Below the pieces are notes generated by a model. It saw only the letters and a list, made by a program, of their open reading frames with translations, ran no database searches and was not told where the DNA came from. The position numbers and the translations under genes were made by a program. Below are positions 33,590 through 42,686 of a DNA stretch of 62,186 nt, piece by piece. Position 1 is the first letter of the stretch. Each line of letters begins with the position of its first letter. Origin of the DNA: an uncultured Collinsella sp. (lineage in GTDB: Bacteria; Actinomycetota; Coriobacteriia; Coriobacteriales; Coriobacteriaceae); the NCBI GenBank assembly GCA_902496455.1, contig CABVAY010000008.1, positions 1 to 62,186 of the forward strand, written 5' to 3'.

Positions 33590-36500
33590 GACGCTTACCT
33601 CCCTTCGCATTCGCCTTGCGACGAATGTGCATCCAGGCCGCAGCAGCGCAAAGCACCGCCGCGCCGGCAAGGTACGTCAGAGTGACGCCCGACATACCAG
33701 AAAGGGGCAAAGAGGTGGAGTAGGTGTTGGTGAAGGTGGGGATGGAGGTGTCGGTGAACGTCCGTTCTTCGGCTTTGGGGTCTGCTGTCCAATTGCCTGC
33801 GGAGTCAACGGTTCCCTTCTTATAGGTCACCCTACAGTTGATCTCTCCTTTTTCGGTGTCATACGTTGGCTCAACCGTGAACTTATAGACCGACTGGTCG
33901 TACGTGTAGTGCGAGAACTGCGGACCGTCGGTTTTCTCGCGCACATAGTACGTAAAGGTCTTGAAAGGGCCACCCGGGTCGCCGGGATTATTCCTGATAT
34001 CAGAAAGCGAGTACTTGAGCTCAACCGTTTTATTGTTATCAGTGGTGTCCTTGAACGAAAGCGTCTGCTTCGTATCTTTACCAGAGGTGGTCTCGGCAGT
34101 ACCGATGATGTCTGTGTCTCTAAAGCGGCTGTCTGTCGCGAGCTGAAGTGTAAACTTCTTCATCTCGCCACCCTCAACGACCTTAGTCGCCTCAGGAGTC
34201 CAGGAGAAGGGGGGCACGATTTTGTTGGTAAAGGTCGGGTTGTCGCTTCTGTTACCGATAGTCACCGTGGCCTCCGTTCCATCCTCCGATGGCGCGAAGG
34301 AATAACCACTGCGATCAAGCTGCACGAAGTCTTCATCCGTCTCGGCCTTTTTAAAGACGGCCACACTCTCTACCTTGTAATAATTAATAGGATACGTCAT
34401 GAGATATTTAGTTTCGGATGGCCTGTCCCCAACTTTTACCACGATCTTGTAAATGGTCTTATCGAATTTGGTTTCTAATTCGTTTTCGCCGCTGATGGGT
34501 TCCTCAACGAGATAGAAAACGTATTGCCCTGAAGAATAGTCCTTGCCAGAGTCGAAGGTGATACTGCCACTTGATTGATCAACAGTCGCCTCACCCGCAC
34601 CACTGCAATCGCCCGTATCAAATGTGCCGTCATCTTTCCAAGAAGGTGCCTTGGTACCGTTAACCTCCTGGCGCAGCAGCTGAAACTTGTACGCGTGCCC
34701 ATCAAGGCTTTGCTTGTTTCCCTTTGCATCCACAAGCGCCTTAGTGGCGTTGAGTTTCATGCTCGGGTAAACCCTCAGATCATTGACTTCGCCGACGATG
34801 AGATCGCCGTTGGTCATGATGCCGCCACCGTGGGTGTAGGAGTAGTTACCGCTGATGATGGTCGTAGCCTCTGCTTGCGCCTTATCCTTGGCATAGGGGG
34901 TCGGACGGGCCTCCAAACCGAACATGTACTTAGCCTCGGCACCGCCATTTGGGTCGATGGTAACCGGACTTCTGTCGCAAGTGCCCTGCCAACCAGCCGA
35001 TTCGCCGCCGAGCATCTTGCCAAGAACGAGTGCAACCGTATTTTGGCTGTCATTCTTGCGTACCAAGAAGAAATCCTTATGGCCGTGATTTTTGAAGGGA
35101 TCACCAATGTAGTCATTATTGCTGTCTTCAGTTTTACCGTTGCCGCCGGCGGAATAATGAGGTGAGTCCAAAGGAGTGTTATCTTGATCAACGTTATCAG
35201 CATTGTCATAGATAGCAGCGCCTTTTGAGTACGAAACGATTGTCTTGCCCGTAGGACAAGCACCGATGCCACCGCCCCAGCCACCGGCCTTATTATTAGT
35301 GATCAGCGTCTTGACGATGTTGAGCGTACCGCCTTCCTGAACAAAGACACCACCGCCACCCCAGTCGCCACCGCGGCCAGGGTTGCTGCCCGTCATGGTC
35401 TTGTTGTTGGTGATGTAAACCCTGTTTGATGAATTTTCCGTATTACTAACGCCGATAACGCCGGCAGTACCGCCAGAAATACGGAGGCCACCGCCCTCGG
35501 CATTATCGGACATATTGCCAGCAATAAAACCGCTGTACATGGCGAATTCAACTCCCTGCCCGTAGAAGCCAGCGTAGATTCCACCGCCGGCCTCATAGGA
35601 GTAATTAGCAGTAACGGAGCCACCCGTCATGGTCAGCGCTCCACCGTTCGTGGATGCAATGCCGCCGCCACCGAGGACACCTTTGTTGTTAAGGTCACTA
35701 GTGATGTGAGCGTCAGCTCGGTTGTTAGTTATGCAGGCAGAGCCGCTAATGATTGCGGTTGCACCCATGGTATAAACACCGCCGCCGTAGCCGCCGTCGT
35801 AGGTGTTTTTGCCATTGTTGATATCCTTGACATATGTTGCGTTGCCCGAGATGACACCGCCGGAGAGTTCCAGTGTCGCGCCATTGTTAGCAAAGATGCC
35901 ACCGCCAGAAGCAGCCTTGTTTCCCGCAATCACGCCATCAGTCATTTCGAGGCTGGCGTTCGCCCCCGTTACACACAGGCCACCGCCCCAGCCACCGCCG
36001 TTGCCGTTGGTGACGTAACCGCCAGAAATATAAACAGCGCCCTGAGAGAAAATAACGTGGCCGTCGTTGCCCAGGGTACGAGGCGTCGTGATCATGCCAC
36101 CCTCAAGGTTGAGCGTGCCCCCCTCCTGAACGGAAATGACTTGATTTACATAGCCCGTTTTGCATGCAACGATAGCGCCGAAATTGGCAACAGTGTGCTG
36201 GTAGGTCGTTTCCCTAGTACCAAAACCGTTAGGCGTGCTTTCAGTTACGTAGTATGTAAGTGATTGTGGAACACTTTCCTCATTGAACTGCATCTCTGCT
36301 GGCTGACCAGGTTTACCACTGGTAGTTTCAATCTTCGAGTCATTCGCCTCACCTTTGACAGTTAGCGTATGGCCCTTTGAAATTGTGATAAATGCACGAA
36401 CAGGCTTGTCCTGGCCCTGGCTATCGTTACCGTTGCTGTAATAAAGCTTGTGATTCGCAAGGTCGATCGTAGTGTTTTGCTCGATAGTGATTGACTCACT

Positions 36501-37010
36501 TGAACTAATGTCAGCCGCAAGACGTAGTTTATCGGGTTTAGTCGGGGCGTTAAGGTACTTTGTCAGGTCTCCGTCACTCGTCAGCAGCGTGTACCCATCC
36601 TCATCTTTTTGAAGTCCCGGAACCTCACCTTCATTTGCAACAGTAGCGACCTTATAGACAGACTGTCCATCATCCGCGGGCTGCGCAGCGCTCTCGGCTT
36701 CCGTGTCATCAGACAACGGGGCCGTCTCGAGAGCGTCGTCGCCAGCTTCGTCGCCCTCGGTCTCGTCACTATTCTGGTTTTCGGTATCCCCGTTGTTGGT
36801 GTTGTCTACATCAGTAGACTCACTTGAGGAACCCCCCATCACAGTTTCCTCGGTAGGAACTGCCTGATCATCGTTGGCAATGGCCTGCGAGATCGGAGGC
36901 ATGACGAGCGACAGCACCAGGCTCAAAACGGAGGCTCCGCACAAAACGCCTGCCAGTACACGGCGCGTCGCTTTTTTACTCTGCTTAGTTTTTTCTGAAT
37001 TCGCTTTCAT
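33582..37010 (-). CDS. Pilus tip adhesin with beta-helix repeats and LPLSG anchor
   Basis: A 1142-residue surface protein. A signal peptide (about 1-45) is followed by an acidic Ser/Glu/Asp-rich stretch (about 48-115) and by a right-handed beta-helix domain (about 130-720) built from glycine-rich repeats such as GGGIFANNGATLELSGGVISGN. FctA/Spy0128-like pilin modules follow (about 735-1090, with FYLVEEP and FTYYVREKTDGP). LPLSG lies at 1101-1105, then a membrane helix and a basic tail. The beta-helix suggests glycan or matrix binding at the pilus tip. GGGGAGGAG precedes the ATG. Lower G+C and codon use unlike the neighbours point to horizontal acquisition. Confidence 0.9.
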   Translation of the reverse strand: MKANSEKTKQSKKATRRVLAGVLCGASVLSLVLSLVMPPISQAIANDDQAVPTEETVMGGSSSESTDVDNTNNGDTENQNSDETEGDEAGDDALETAPLSDDTEAESAAQPADDGQSVYKVATVANEGEVPGLQKDEDGYTLLTSDGDLTKYLNAPTKPDKLRLAADISSSESITIEQNTTIDLANHKLYYSNGNDSQGQDKPVRAFITISKGHTLTVKGEANDSKIETTSGKPGQPAEMQFNEESVPQSLTYYVTESTPNGFGTRETTYQHTVANFGAIVACKTGYVNQVISVQEGGTLNLEGGMITTPRTLGNDGHVIFSQGAVYISGGYVTNGNGGGWGGGLCVTGANASLEMTDGVIAGNKAASGGGIFANNGATLELSGGVISGNATYVKDINNGKNTYDGGYGGGVYTMGATAIISGSACITNNRADAHITSDLNNKGVLGGGGIASTNGGALTMTGGSVTANYSYEAGGGIYAGFYGQGVEFAMYSGFIAGNMSDNAEGGGLRISGGTAGVIGVSNTENSSNRVYITNNKTMTGSNPGRGGDWGGGGVFVQEGGTLNIVKTLITNNKAGGWGGGIGACPTGKTIVSYSKGAAIYDNADNVDQDNTPLDSPHYSAGGNGKTEDSNNDYIGDPFKNHGHKDFFLVRKNDSQNTVALVLGKMLGGESAGWQGTCDRSPVTIDPNGGAEAKYMFGLEARPTPYAKDKAQAEATTIISGNYSYTHGGGIMTNGDLIVGEVNDLRVYPSMKLNATKALVDAKGNKQSLDGHAYKFQLLRQEVNGTKAPSWKDDGTFDTGDCSGAGEATVDQSSGSITFDSGKDYSSGQYVFYLVEEPISGENELETKFDKTIYKIVVKVGDRPSETKYLMTYPINYYKVESVAVFKKAETDEDFVQLDRSGYSFAPSEDGTEATVTIGNRSDNPTFTNKIVPPFSWTPEATKVVEGGEMKKFTLQLATDSRFRDTDIIGTAETTSGKDTKQTLSFKDTTDNNKTVELKYSLSDIRNNPGDPGGPFKTFTYYVREKTDGPQFSHYTYDQSVYKFTVEPTYDTEKGEINCRVTYKKGTVDSAGNWTADPKAEERTFTDTSIPTFTNTYSTSLPLSGMSGVTLTYLAGAAVLCAAAAWMHIRRKANAKGGKRRE

Positions 37011-37469
37011 CGATGTCTCCTCCCCAAGAGACCGCGATCTTGCTCTTTCACTATCAAACGTATCTGCGCAATCTGTAATTGCGCACGCTTATAGTACATA
37101 TTGTAACGATTGTTTGAACATCTAAGCAAAAATACCGATAGTTTTGTAGCGAATTCTCAATTCTCTTGACATTTGCTCGGATTTACCTTCGTTTATTCGC
37201 TATGAAATATCTATTTCTGCTGGTAATTAAGCCAGTTATCAGTTTTTTAATAGCATTTTATTTATTTGCACAACATTTTGCTCAAGAGCATGCATCCTGC
37301 GAACGGTCGAAAATCGACCGTGAGCGGTAGATCATTAACCGGGAGGAATAGACTACCAAATTGATGGGAATATTTTTAACTCATCGGTGGTTAGAAGCGT
37401 AATGTTCAGACAACGTTATTTGAATTTTCGCGCAGATTTTAGGTATCAATTCACCCAAATCGTCTGAGG
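37011..37469. other. A+T-rich control region upstream of the pilus operon
   Basis: No gene is seen. On the minus strand a TTGCTT (37124-37129) and a TACAAT (37100-37105) are 18 bases apart and could be the pilus promoter, with TACTAT a little downstream as an alternative -10. A perfect hairpin, ACGGTCGA with TCGACCGT, lies at 37303-37321. The region is much richer in A+T than the rest of the window. No inverted pair that would flank a switchable promoter was found. Confidence 0.45.
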
Positions 37470-37502
37470 CCACCACAAAGGTACCTGCTCCCTTTGTGGT
37501 GG
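37470..37502. repeat. Family B palindrome, copy 2
   Basis: CCACCACAAAGG (37470-37481) and CCTTTGTGGTGG (37491-37502) are perfect 12-bp arms with TACCTGCTC between them. It lies 13 bases after the stop of the minus-strand HAD gene. Confidence 0.9.
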
Positions 37503-37515
37503 TTCTCCCCCGGCG

Positions 37516-38337
37516 CTACAGCAGATGCTCCTCGATAAAGATCGCGATGCCGTCTTTGTCGTTGCTCGCGGTTACAAAGTCGGCGGCGGCACGGGTGGCG
37601 TCGCTGCCGTTTGCCATGGCCACGCCCACGCCGGCGTCAGCCACCATGCAGGTATCGTTGTCCGCATCGCCAAACACGCAGATGTCCTGGAGCTCCATGT
37701 CGTTGAGCTCCGCCACGCGCACAAGGCCGCGCGTCTTGGACACGCGCGGATCCATGAACTCGTAGAGTCGCTGCGTGGTTTGCAGAGCCGCCGCCTTAAC
37801 GGTGTCGTCGGCGAGCGTCGACGCCCGCTCAATCACCCGCGGCATTACCTCGGGCGCCATGGTAAACATCACCTTGGGCTGCGGCTCGCGCAAGAACTCG
37901 GCAAAATCGACCACCTTGTAGGGCACGCCGTCGACGCGCGACAGGTGCTCGACGCACGCGTTGCTCTCGGGCACGTAGAACACGCCGTCTCGGGGACAGA
38001 CGGGCGTTGCCGGAAGGTCCGCCATGTGTTTGCAGATGCGCGCGATGGTCTCGCCCGGCAGCGGATAGCTCAGCTCGTTGATGTCGTGCGCACGGTCGAT
38101 GACCTCGGCGCCACCGCAGCCCACCATCACGTCCACCAGGCCTTCGATGCCCCAGAGCTCGTACATGGCCTCGGTCGCGTGGGCGTCGCGTCCGGTGCAC
38201 AGGCCAAAGAGCACGCCGCGCTCGCGCAGGGCGCGGATCGCCGCCACGGTGCGCGGGGACACCGTGTGCTGGCTCGTGAGCAGCGTGCCGTCGATGTCGC
38301 AAAACACGGCTTTGATGTGGCTGAAGGTGGTGTCCAT
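37516..38337 (-). CDS. Cof-type HAD-superfamily phosphatase
   Basis: A 273-residue hydrolase of the Cof subfamily (HAD IIB), probably acting on sugar phosphates. The nucleophile motif AVFCDIDGTLL is at about 9-19, the cap domain in the middle, and motif IV VFGDADNDTCMV with GVGVAMANGSDATRAAADFV close to the C-terminus. ATG at 38337 follows AAAGG and starts MDTTFSHIK. The upstream 63-codon extension runs through repeat DNA and is rejected. It is bracketed by family B palindromes on both sides. Confidence 0.93.
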   Translation of the reverse strand: MDTTFSHIKAVFCDIDGTLLTSQHTVSPRTVAAIRALRERGVLFGLCTGRDAHATEAMYELWGIEGLVDVMVGCGGAEVIDRAHDINELSYPLPGETIARICKHMADLPATPVCPRDGVFYVPESNACVEHLSRVDGVPYKVVDFAEFLREPQPKVMFTMAPEVMPRVIERASTLADDTVKAAALQTTQRLYEFMDPRVSKTRGLVRVAELNDMELQDICVFGDADNDTCMVADAGVGVAMANGSDATRAAADFVTASNDKDGIAIFIEEHLL

Positions 38338-38432
38338 GGGGGCCTTTCTGGGTTGTGCGGCGGTGTGGGGTGTATTCGTGAACGGCGTACATGGTATACC
38401 AAGGCGCAGGCGCGGCCCCTCAAAGCAAAAAC

Positions 38433-38464
38433 CACCACAAAGGTGCCTGGGCCCCCTTGTGGTG
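38433..38464. repeat. Family B palindrome, copy 3
   Basis: CACCACAA (38433-38440) pairs with TTGTGGTG (38457-38464) and the loop holds GGTGCCTGGGCCC. On the minus strand it is followed by GGTTTTTGC. Family A copy 2 lies next to it. Confidence 0.88.
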
Positions 38465-38480
38465 ACCGGACCCGCGGCGA

Positions 38481-38543
38481 AACCATCACAACATTCGACG
38501 CTTTTCCGCAAAATCGCGATTTTCATCGAATGTTGTGATGGTT
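38481..38543. repeat. Family A palindrome, copy 2
   Basis: AACCATCACAACATTCGA (38481-38498) and TCGAATGTTGTGATGGTT (38526-38543) are an 18-bp perfect pair. It begins one base after the stop of the minus-strand MFS gene. Confidence 0.9.
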
Positions 38544-38544
38544 T

Positions 38545-39825
38545 TTACTGTCTTGCAGAACGATCAAAATGCCGGCGTCCAAACAGCAGCAACGCCGCGG
38601 GAACCGCCGTCACGACCATGCCCGCACCAACGAGCGTCTGCTGCACACCAAACGTCGCCGCCAGCCAGGGGGCAATCGCCAGCGGGGCCACGCCGGCAAA
38701 CATGTTGCCAAAGCCCATGACCGAGTTCACGCGACCGAGCTGCTCGAGCGGGGCCGTCGTTTGCACGATCGTGTTGTGGAGCGGGTTGACGACGCCCCAG
38801 GCCACGCCCAGGGCAATCTGGCCGACAAGGGCTACGCCCACGTACGGCGTTCCCACGTAGAGCAAACTTCCCAGGCCCACGGATATAAGCGCCACGAGCA
38901 GCGTTTTGAGGTTGACCAGGTGCGGCGGCAAACGGAGCGCAACGACGGCGCCCAGCACCGCGCCCACGCCCGAGGCCGACGAGAGCCAGCCCATCCATTC
39001 GACACCGACGCCCAGGACATCGCGGTAGAAGAACGACTCCAGCGGATCGAAGGCACCGTAGCCAAAGTTTGAAAGGAAAATAATGCAGAACAGCAGGGCG
39101 AGGACGCTGTTGGTGAAGACCGTCTTGATGCTGGCTGCGAAGGTAGCGCGGGAAGATGCGTTGGGATCGGGACTTTGTCCCGCACGCTCCCCTTCCTCTG
39201 CCGAATCGGCATCCGCATCCCCGGCGACATGGCTGGTCTGCGGCCTAAAGCCCCAACCAGCGACGAGCGCCAACACTGTAAAGATCATCATGAGCACGAA
39301 CACCGCGCGCGACGACGCAGCCGCCGCGACAAAGCCGCCCAGTGTGGGGCCAACGATGATACTCACGTTTGAAAACATGGTTATGGCGGAGTTGATGTCT
39401 TTGAGCTCGACGGGGTCGTCGGTGAGATACGCCGGATAGGATGTGGCGATGGGTTGGGCGAACCCCATCACGAAGCCCAGGAGCACCGCGCCGGCAAGGA
39501 CTGTTCCGGTCGCGCTGCCAAAAACGAGGATCGCCGCGCCGGTTGCCAACGTGCCCACGATGCTCAGCAAGAAATGACGGCGCGGGCCCCAGGCGTCAAG
39601 CGCCGCGCCACCCGCAAAGGATCCCAAGATCACGAATACGTTCATAAACAGGACGGCCAGCGATGTCGCCACGACCGAGGCATCGTCTGCATAGGTGAGC
39701 GTTCCGATGACGCCGATAAAGTAGCTGGTCTGAAAACCAGTGTAGATGAGAAAGCGCATCGCCACCAGGCGCTTGGCCTGCACGGACAGCGAAGGCTGAG
39801 GCTTAGAAAAAAGAGGTGCAAGCAT
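38545..39825 (-). CDS. MFS transporter
   Basis: A 426-residue integral membrane protein with about 12 predicted helices and the major-facilitator layout: MRFLIYTGFQTSYFIGVIGTL as helix 1, a GAALDAWGPRR loop after helix 2 (motif A), and a charged linker near residues 190-215 (ADADSAEEGERAG) between the halves. It probably exports a small molecule. The substrate is not apparent. ATG at 39825 is preferred because AAGGAG lies six bases before it. Two earlier in-frame ATGs lack such a site. It stands alone among palindromic repeats. Confidence 0.88.
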   Translation of the reverse strand: MLAPLFSKPQPSLSVQAKRLVAMRFLIYTGFQTSYFIGVIGTLTYADDASVVATSLAVLFMNVFVILGSFAGGAALDAWGPRRHFLLSIVGTLATGAAILVFGSATGTVLAGAVLLGFVMGFAQPIATSYPAYLTDDPVELKDINSAITMFSNVSIIVGPTLGGFVAAAASSRAVFVLMMIFTVLALVAGWGFRPQTSHVAGDADADSAEEGERAGQSPDPNASSRATFAASIKTVFTNSVLALLFCIIFLSNFGYGAFDPLESFFYRDVLGVGVEWMGWLSSASGVGAVLGAVVALRLPPHLVNLKTLLVALISVGLGSLLYVGTPYVGVALVGQIALGVAWGVVNPLHNTIVQTTAPLEQLGRVNSVMGFGNMFAGVAPLAIAPWLAATFGVQQTLVGAGMVVTAVPAALLLFGRRHFDRSARQ

Positions 39826-39999
39826 GGAGACTCCTTGTTTCATACGAATACGGGCGGTGGGCATTCGCCACCGTCTGTCAAATCAATCTATCCGCATGAA
39901 ACATTAAGGACGCATCAAGCCCCTTCTCTCCGTTTTTCGCCCGTCATGAACTACTTGGTAGATTGTAAGGCATGTCCCACACATCTACCAAAGCAAAAA

Positions 40000-40032
40000 C
40001 CACCACAAAGGTGCCTGGCCCCTTTGTGGTGG
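40000..40032. repeat. Family B palindrome, copy 4
   Basis: Perfect 12-bp arms CCACCACAAAGG (40000-40011) and CCTTTGTGGTGG (40021-40032) enclose TGCCTGGCC. On the minus strand GGTTTTTGC follows, so it could terminate transcription. Confidence 0.9.
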
Positions 40033-40051
40033 AAATGACGTTTGCCCAGAT

Positions 40052-40090
40052 AAAACCTGCCAAAAAACCTGTCCCTATTTGGCAGGTTTT
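40052..40090 (-). terminator. Family B-like hairpin with changed arms, after moaC-mobB
   Basis: AAAACCTGCCAAA (40052-40064) and TTTGGCAGGTTTT (40078-40090) are 13-bp perfect arms. The loop AAACCTGTCCCTA keeps the CCTGTCCC core of family B although the arms are different. On the minus strand it starts in the stop codon of moaC-mobB, and GGTTTTATC follows, so it likely also terminates. Confidence 0.7.
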
Positions 40091-41393
40091 AGGCCAGATA
40101 ATCTTGAATCAGGTCGCAGATGGCTCGGGCGTCGTTGATGTTGATGGCTCGGGTCGCGAAGCCGGCGTCGAAGGCCTGACGCGCCAGGGCCTCGTTGCAG
40201 GCAAGGGCCAGCGTGTGGCCATCGACCAGGTCGAGCGAGCTCTTGCCGCGCAGACGGTCGACACCGGAGCGCGCGACCACGATGTTGTCGAAGCCCTCGG
40301 TCTTGTAGCCCTCGATGATCACCACATCGACATCGTTGTAACGCGACAGCAGCTCGCGCGCGGGCATCTCGTCCTCCTCGCGCGTGTCGGCGTACTCCGC
40401 CCAGCGTGTGGCGCAGATGAGGCCCACGTGCTTGGATCCGGCTTGGTGATGGCGCCAGGTGTCCTTAGCGGGCACGTCGATATCAAAGCCATGATGCCCA
40501 TGATGCTTGAGCGAGCCCACGCGCAGGCCGCGGCGGGTGAGCTCGGCAATGACCTTCTCAACAAGCGTGGTCTTGCCCGAGTTCTGGTAGCCGATAAACG
40601 CGATCGCGGGGACGGCCGGGGCCGGAGCTGCGGGCGCGACGGCGACGGGTGCGCTCGTGGGTGCGGCACCGTCAGCGGCCACGGACTCAACGGCAGCGGC
40701 CTGACGCTCTGCACGATCCCACACGCCCGAGCGGCCGCCCTCCTTGTGCAGCAGGCGCACGTCGACGATCTCCATGCCGCGATCGACCGCCTTGCACATG
40801 TCATAGATGGTCAGGCACGCGGCGCTCGCGCCGGTCAACGCCTCCATCTCGATACCCGTCTTGCCCGTCACGCCGGCCGTAACCAGCACGTGAAAGCCAA
40901 CCTGCCCGTCCGCGCGCGCCGGCGCCCAGCCCTCGGGCACGTCCTCGGCCGGCGTCCCCGCCGGAGCGATGGGCGCAATGTCGCACTTGCTCTTGGTAAT
41001 GAGCAACGGATGGCACATGGGAATGATGTCGCTCGTGCGCTTGATGGCCATAATGCCCGCCACGCGCGCGCAGGCAAGCACGTCGCCCTTCTTGGCGCGG
41101 TCCTGCAGCACCATGGCCTGCGTCTCGGGATGCATGAGGATGGTGCCCTCGGCGATAGCGATGCGATGGGTCTCGGCCTTGTCGGACACATCGACCATGC
41201 GCACCTCGCCCTTGGCGTCCACGTGCGTCAGCTCGTCGCGACGGGCGTCGCGGACGGGCTCAGCGACAGCGCTGGCAGACGGCTGTGCGGACGCATCGGC
41301 GTTGCCAACATTCGCCGCAGCCGTGACTTTGTGGGCAGACATCGCGGCCCTGCGAGCGGCCTTGGTGGCATCGGCGTACCTGCTCTTGGCCAT
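40089..41393 (-). CDS. moaC-mobB: MoaC-MobB fusion (molybdenum cofactor)
   Basis: A 434-residue fusion of two molybdenum-cofactor proteins. Residues about 50-225 are MoaC, which forms cyclic pyranopterin monophosphate (MVDVSDKAETHRIA, MCHPLLITK, EMEALTGASAACLTIYDMCKA). An Ala/Pro-rich linker (about 230-262) leads to MobB, the GTPase-like accessory of guanylyl transfer (IAFIGYQNSGKTTLVEKVI, a Walker A motif, then GSLKHHGHHGFDIDVPAKDT). ATG at 41393 follows GGAGG and lies four bases from the moaA stop. The MoaC catalytic Lys/Asp segments appear intact. MoaA and this fusion form a two-gene operon. Other moa/moe genes are not in the window. Confidence 0.93.
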   Translation of the reverse strand: MAKSRYADATKAARRAAMSAHKVTAAANVGNADASAQPSASAVAEPVRDARRDELTHVDAKGEVRMVDVSDKAETHRIAIAEGTILMHPETQAMVLQDRAKKGDVLACARVAGIMAIKRTSDIIPMCHPLLITKSKCDIAPIAPAGTPAEDVPEGWAPARADGQVGFHVLVTAGVTGKTGIEMEALTGASAACLTIYDMCKAVDRGMEIVDVRLLHKEGGRSGVWDRAERQAAAVESVAADGAAPTSAPVAVAPAAPAPAVPAIAFIGYQNSGKTTLVEKVIAELTRRGLRVGSLKHHGHHGFDIDVPAKDTWRHHQAGSKHVGLICATRWAEYADTREEDEMPARELLSRYNDVDVVIIEGYKTEGFDNIVVARSGVDRLRGKSSLDLVDGHTLALACNEALARQAFDAGFATRAININDARAICDLIQDYLA

Positions 41394-41397
41394 ATGA

Positions 41398-42453
41398 TCA
41401 TCCTCCGATTTGGGACATAAATCGTTGCGTGCCCTCAATTATCGCGTGTTCCTGCGGTTTGTGGGCCACGGCATCGCGCCAAATCGAAAGTACCTGCATA
41501 TCATCACCACGGCGCAGCGCCTCACGCACCGAATACTCGGCATCGCTGAACAGGCACGGACGCACGTTGCCATCGGCCGTCAGGCGCAGACGGTTGCAAT
41601 TCGCACAAAAATGATTGGACATGGCGCTAATGAAGCCGACCGTTCCCGCCGCGCCCGGAAAGCGCCAATAGCGCGCAGGGCCCGCGCCGGCAGGAGCGTC
41701 GTTGATGTCGAGCGGCTCGAGCTCGCCCAGGTCCGCCGCGGCGGTCCCGGCATTGATGCGCGCCCGCAGCTCGTCGCTCGGCACGGTATCGCTCGCGTCC
41801 CACAGCTCGGGATTGAGCGCGGGCGCATGCGGGTCCACAGCGCAATGCGAGCTCGTGCGCTCGTCGCCGATGGGCATGTATTCGATAAAGCGCAGGTGGA
41901 TGGGGCGGTCGAGCGTGAGCCGCGCGAGGGCTGCCACATCCTGGTTGAGCCGACGCACGACAACGCAGTTGACCTTAACGGGCTCAAAGCCCCAAGCCAG
42001 CGCCGCGTCGATGCCAGCCATGGTCTGCTCGAGTCGGCCCAAGCGCGTGATCTTTCCAAAGAGCGTAGGGTCGAGCGTGTCGAGCGAAATGTTGACGCGG
42101 TTAAGCCCGGCATCTTTGAGCTGCGGTGCCAGCTTGGGCAGCAGGGCGCCGTTGGTGGTGAGCGAAATGTCCTCGATCTGCGGGATCGCGCGGATGTCGC
42201 GAATAAGCGGGATGATGCGGCGGCTGACCAGCGGCTCGCCGCCCGTCAGGCGTACGCGGCGAATGCCCTCCCCCGCCACCAAGCGCACAAAGCGGGCGAT
42301 TTCCTCGGCGCTGAGCAGCTCGTCATGCGCACGGGGCGCCACGCCATCGGCCGGCATGCAGTAAACGCAGCGGAAATTGCACTTGTCGGTAACGGCAATG
42401 CGCAGGTAGTTGATATCGCGGCCAAAGCCGTCATGTTGCACGCGCCCGTCCAC
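41398..42453 (-). CDS. moaA: GTP 3',8-cyclase (radical SAM)
   Basis: It carries out the first step of molybdenum cofactor synthesis, turning GTP into 3',8-cyclo-GTP. The 351-residue protein has the radical SAM cluster motif CNFRCVYC near residue 23, RLTGGEPLVSR near 68, the C-terminal second-cluster motif CANCNRLRLTADGNVRPCLF near 285, and ends in Gly-Gly, as the active enzyme requires. The start is GTG at 42453 behind GGGGAGGG. It is followed at once by moaC-mobB. Confidence 0.96.
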   Translation of the reverse strand: MDGRVQHDGFGRDINYLRIAVTDKCNFRCVYCMPADGVAPRAHDELLSAEEIARFVRLVAGEGIRRVRLTGGEPLVSRRIIPLIRDIRAIPQIEDISLTTNGALLPKLAPQLKDAGLNRVNISLDTLDPTLFGKITRLGRLEQTMAGIDAALAWGFEPVKVNCVVVRRLNQDVAALARLTLDRPIHLRFIEYMPIGDERTSSHCAVDPHAPALNPELWDASDTVPSDELRARINAGTAAADLGELEPLDINDAPAGAGPARYWRFPGAAGTVGFISAMSNHFCANCNRLRLTADGNVRPCLFSDAEYSVREALRRGDDMQVLSIWRDAVAHKPQEHAIIEGTQRFMSQIGG

Positions 42454-42585
42454 GCAGCCCTCCCCTCACGCGGCGTTTTATTCTTCAGAAAACATAATAC
42501 CCCACGGGAGAATCATGCCGACACCCGTACGACAGGACAGGTCGCTTCGAGCAAAACCGGCTTCCCAAGCCCATCCTCAACACAG

Positions 42586-42646
42586 ACCATCACAACATTC
42601 GATGCTTTTCCCGTTTTTGGCGAAAAACGTCGAATGTTGTGATGGT
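42586..42646. repeat. Family A palindrome, copy 3
   Basis: ACCATCACAACATTCGA (42586-42602) and TCGAATGTTGTGATGGT (42630-42646) are 17-bp perfect arms. The spacer contains TTTTCCCGTTTTTGGCG and closely resembles that of copy 4. Confidence 0.9.
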
Positions 42647-42686
42647 TAGCCTGCCCACGGCACCCCGTAGAAGGACCAGAACGTCC

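Noticed and set aside
37011..37469. Phase-variable invertible promoter for the pilus operon
   Set aside because: No pair of inverted repeats flanking the promoter region and no recombinase gene in the window was found.
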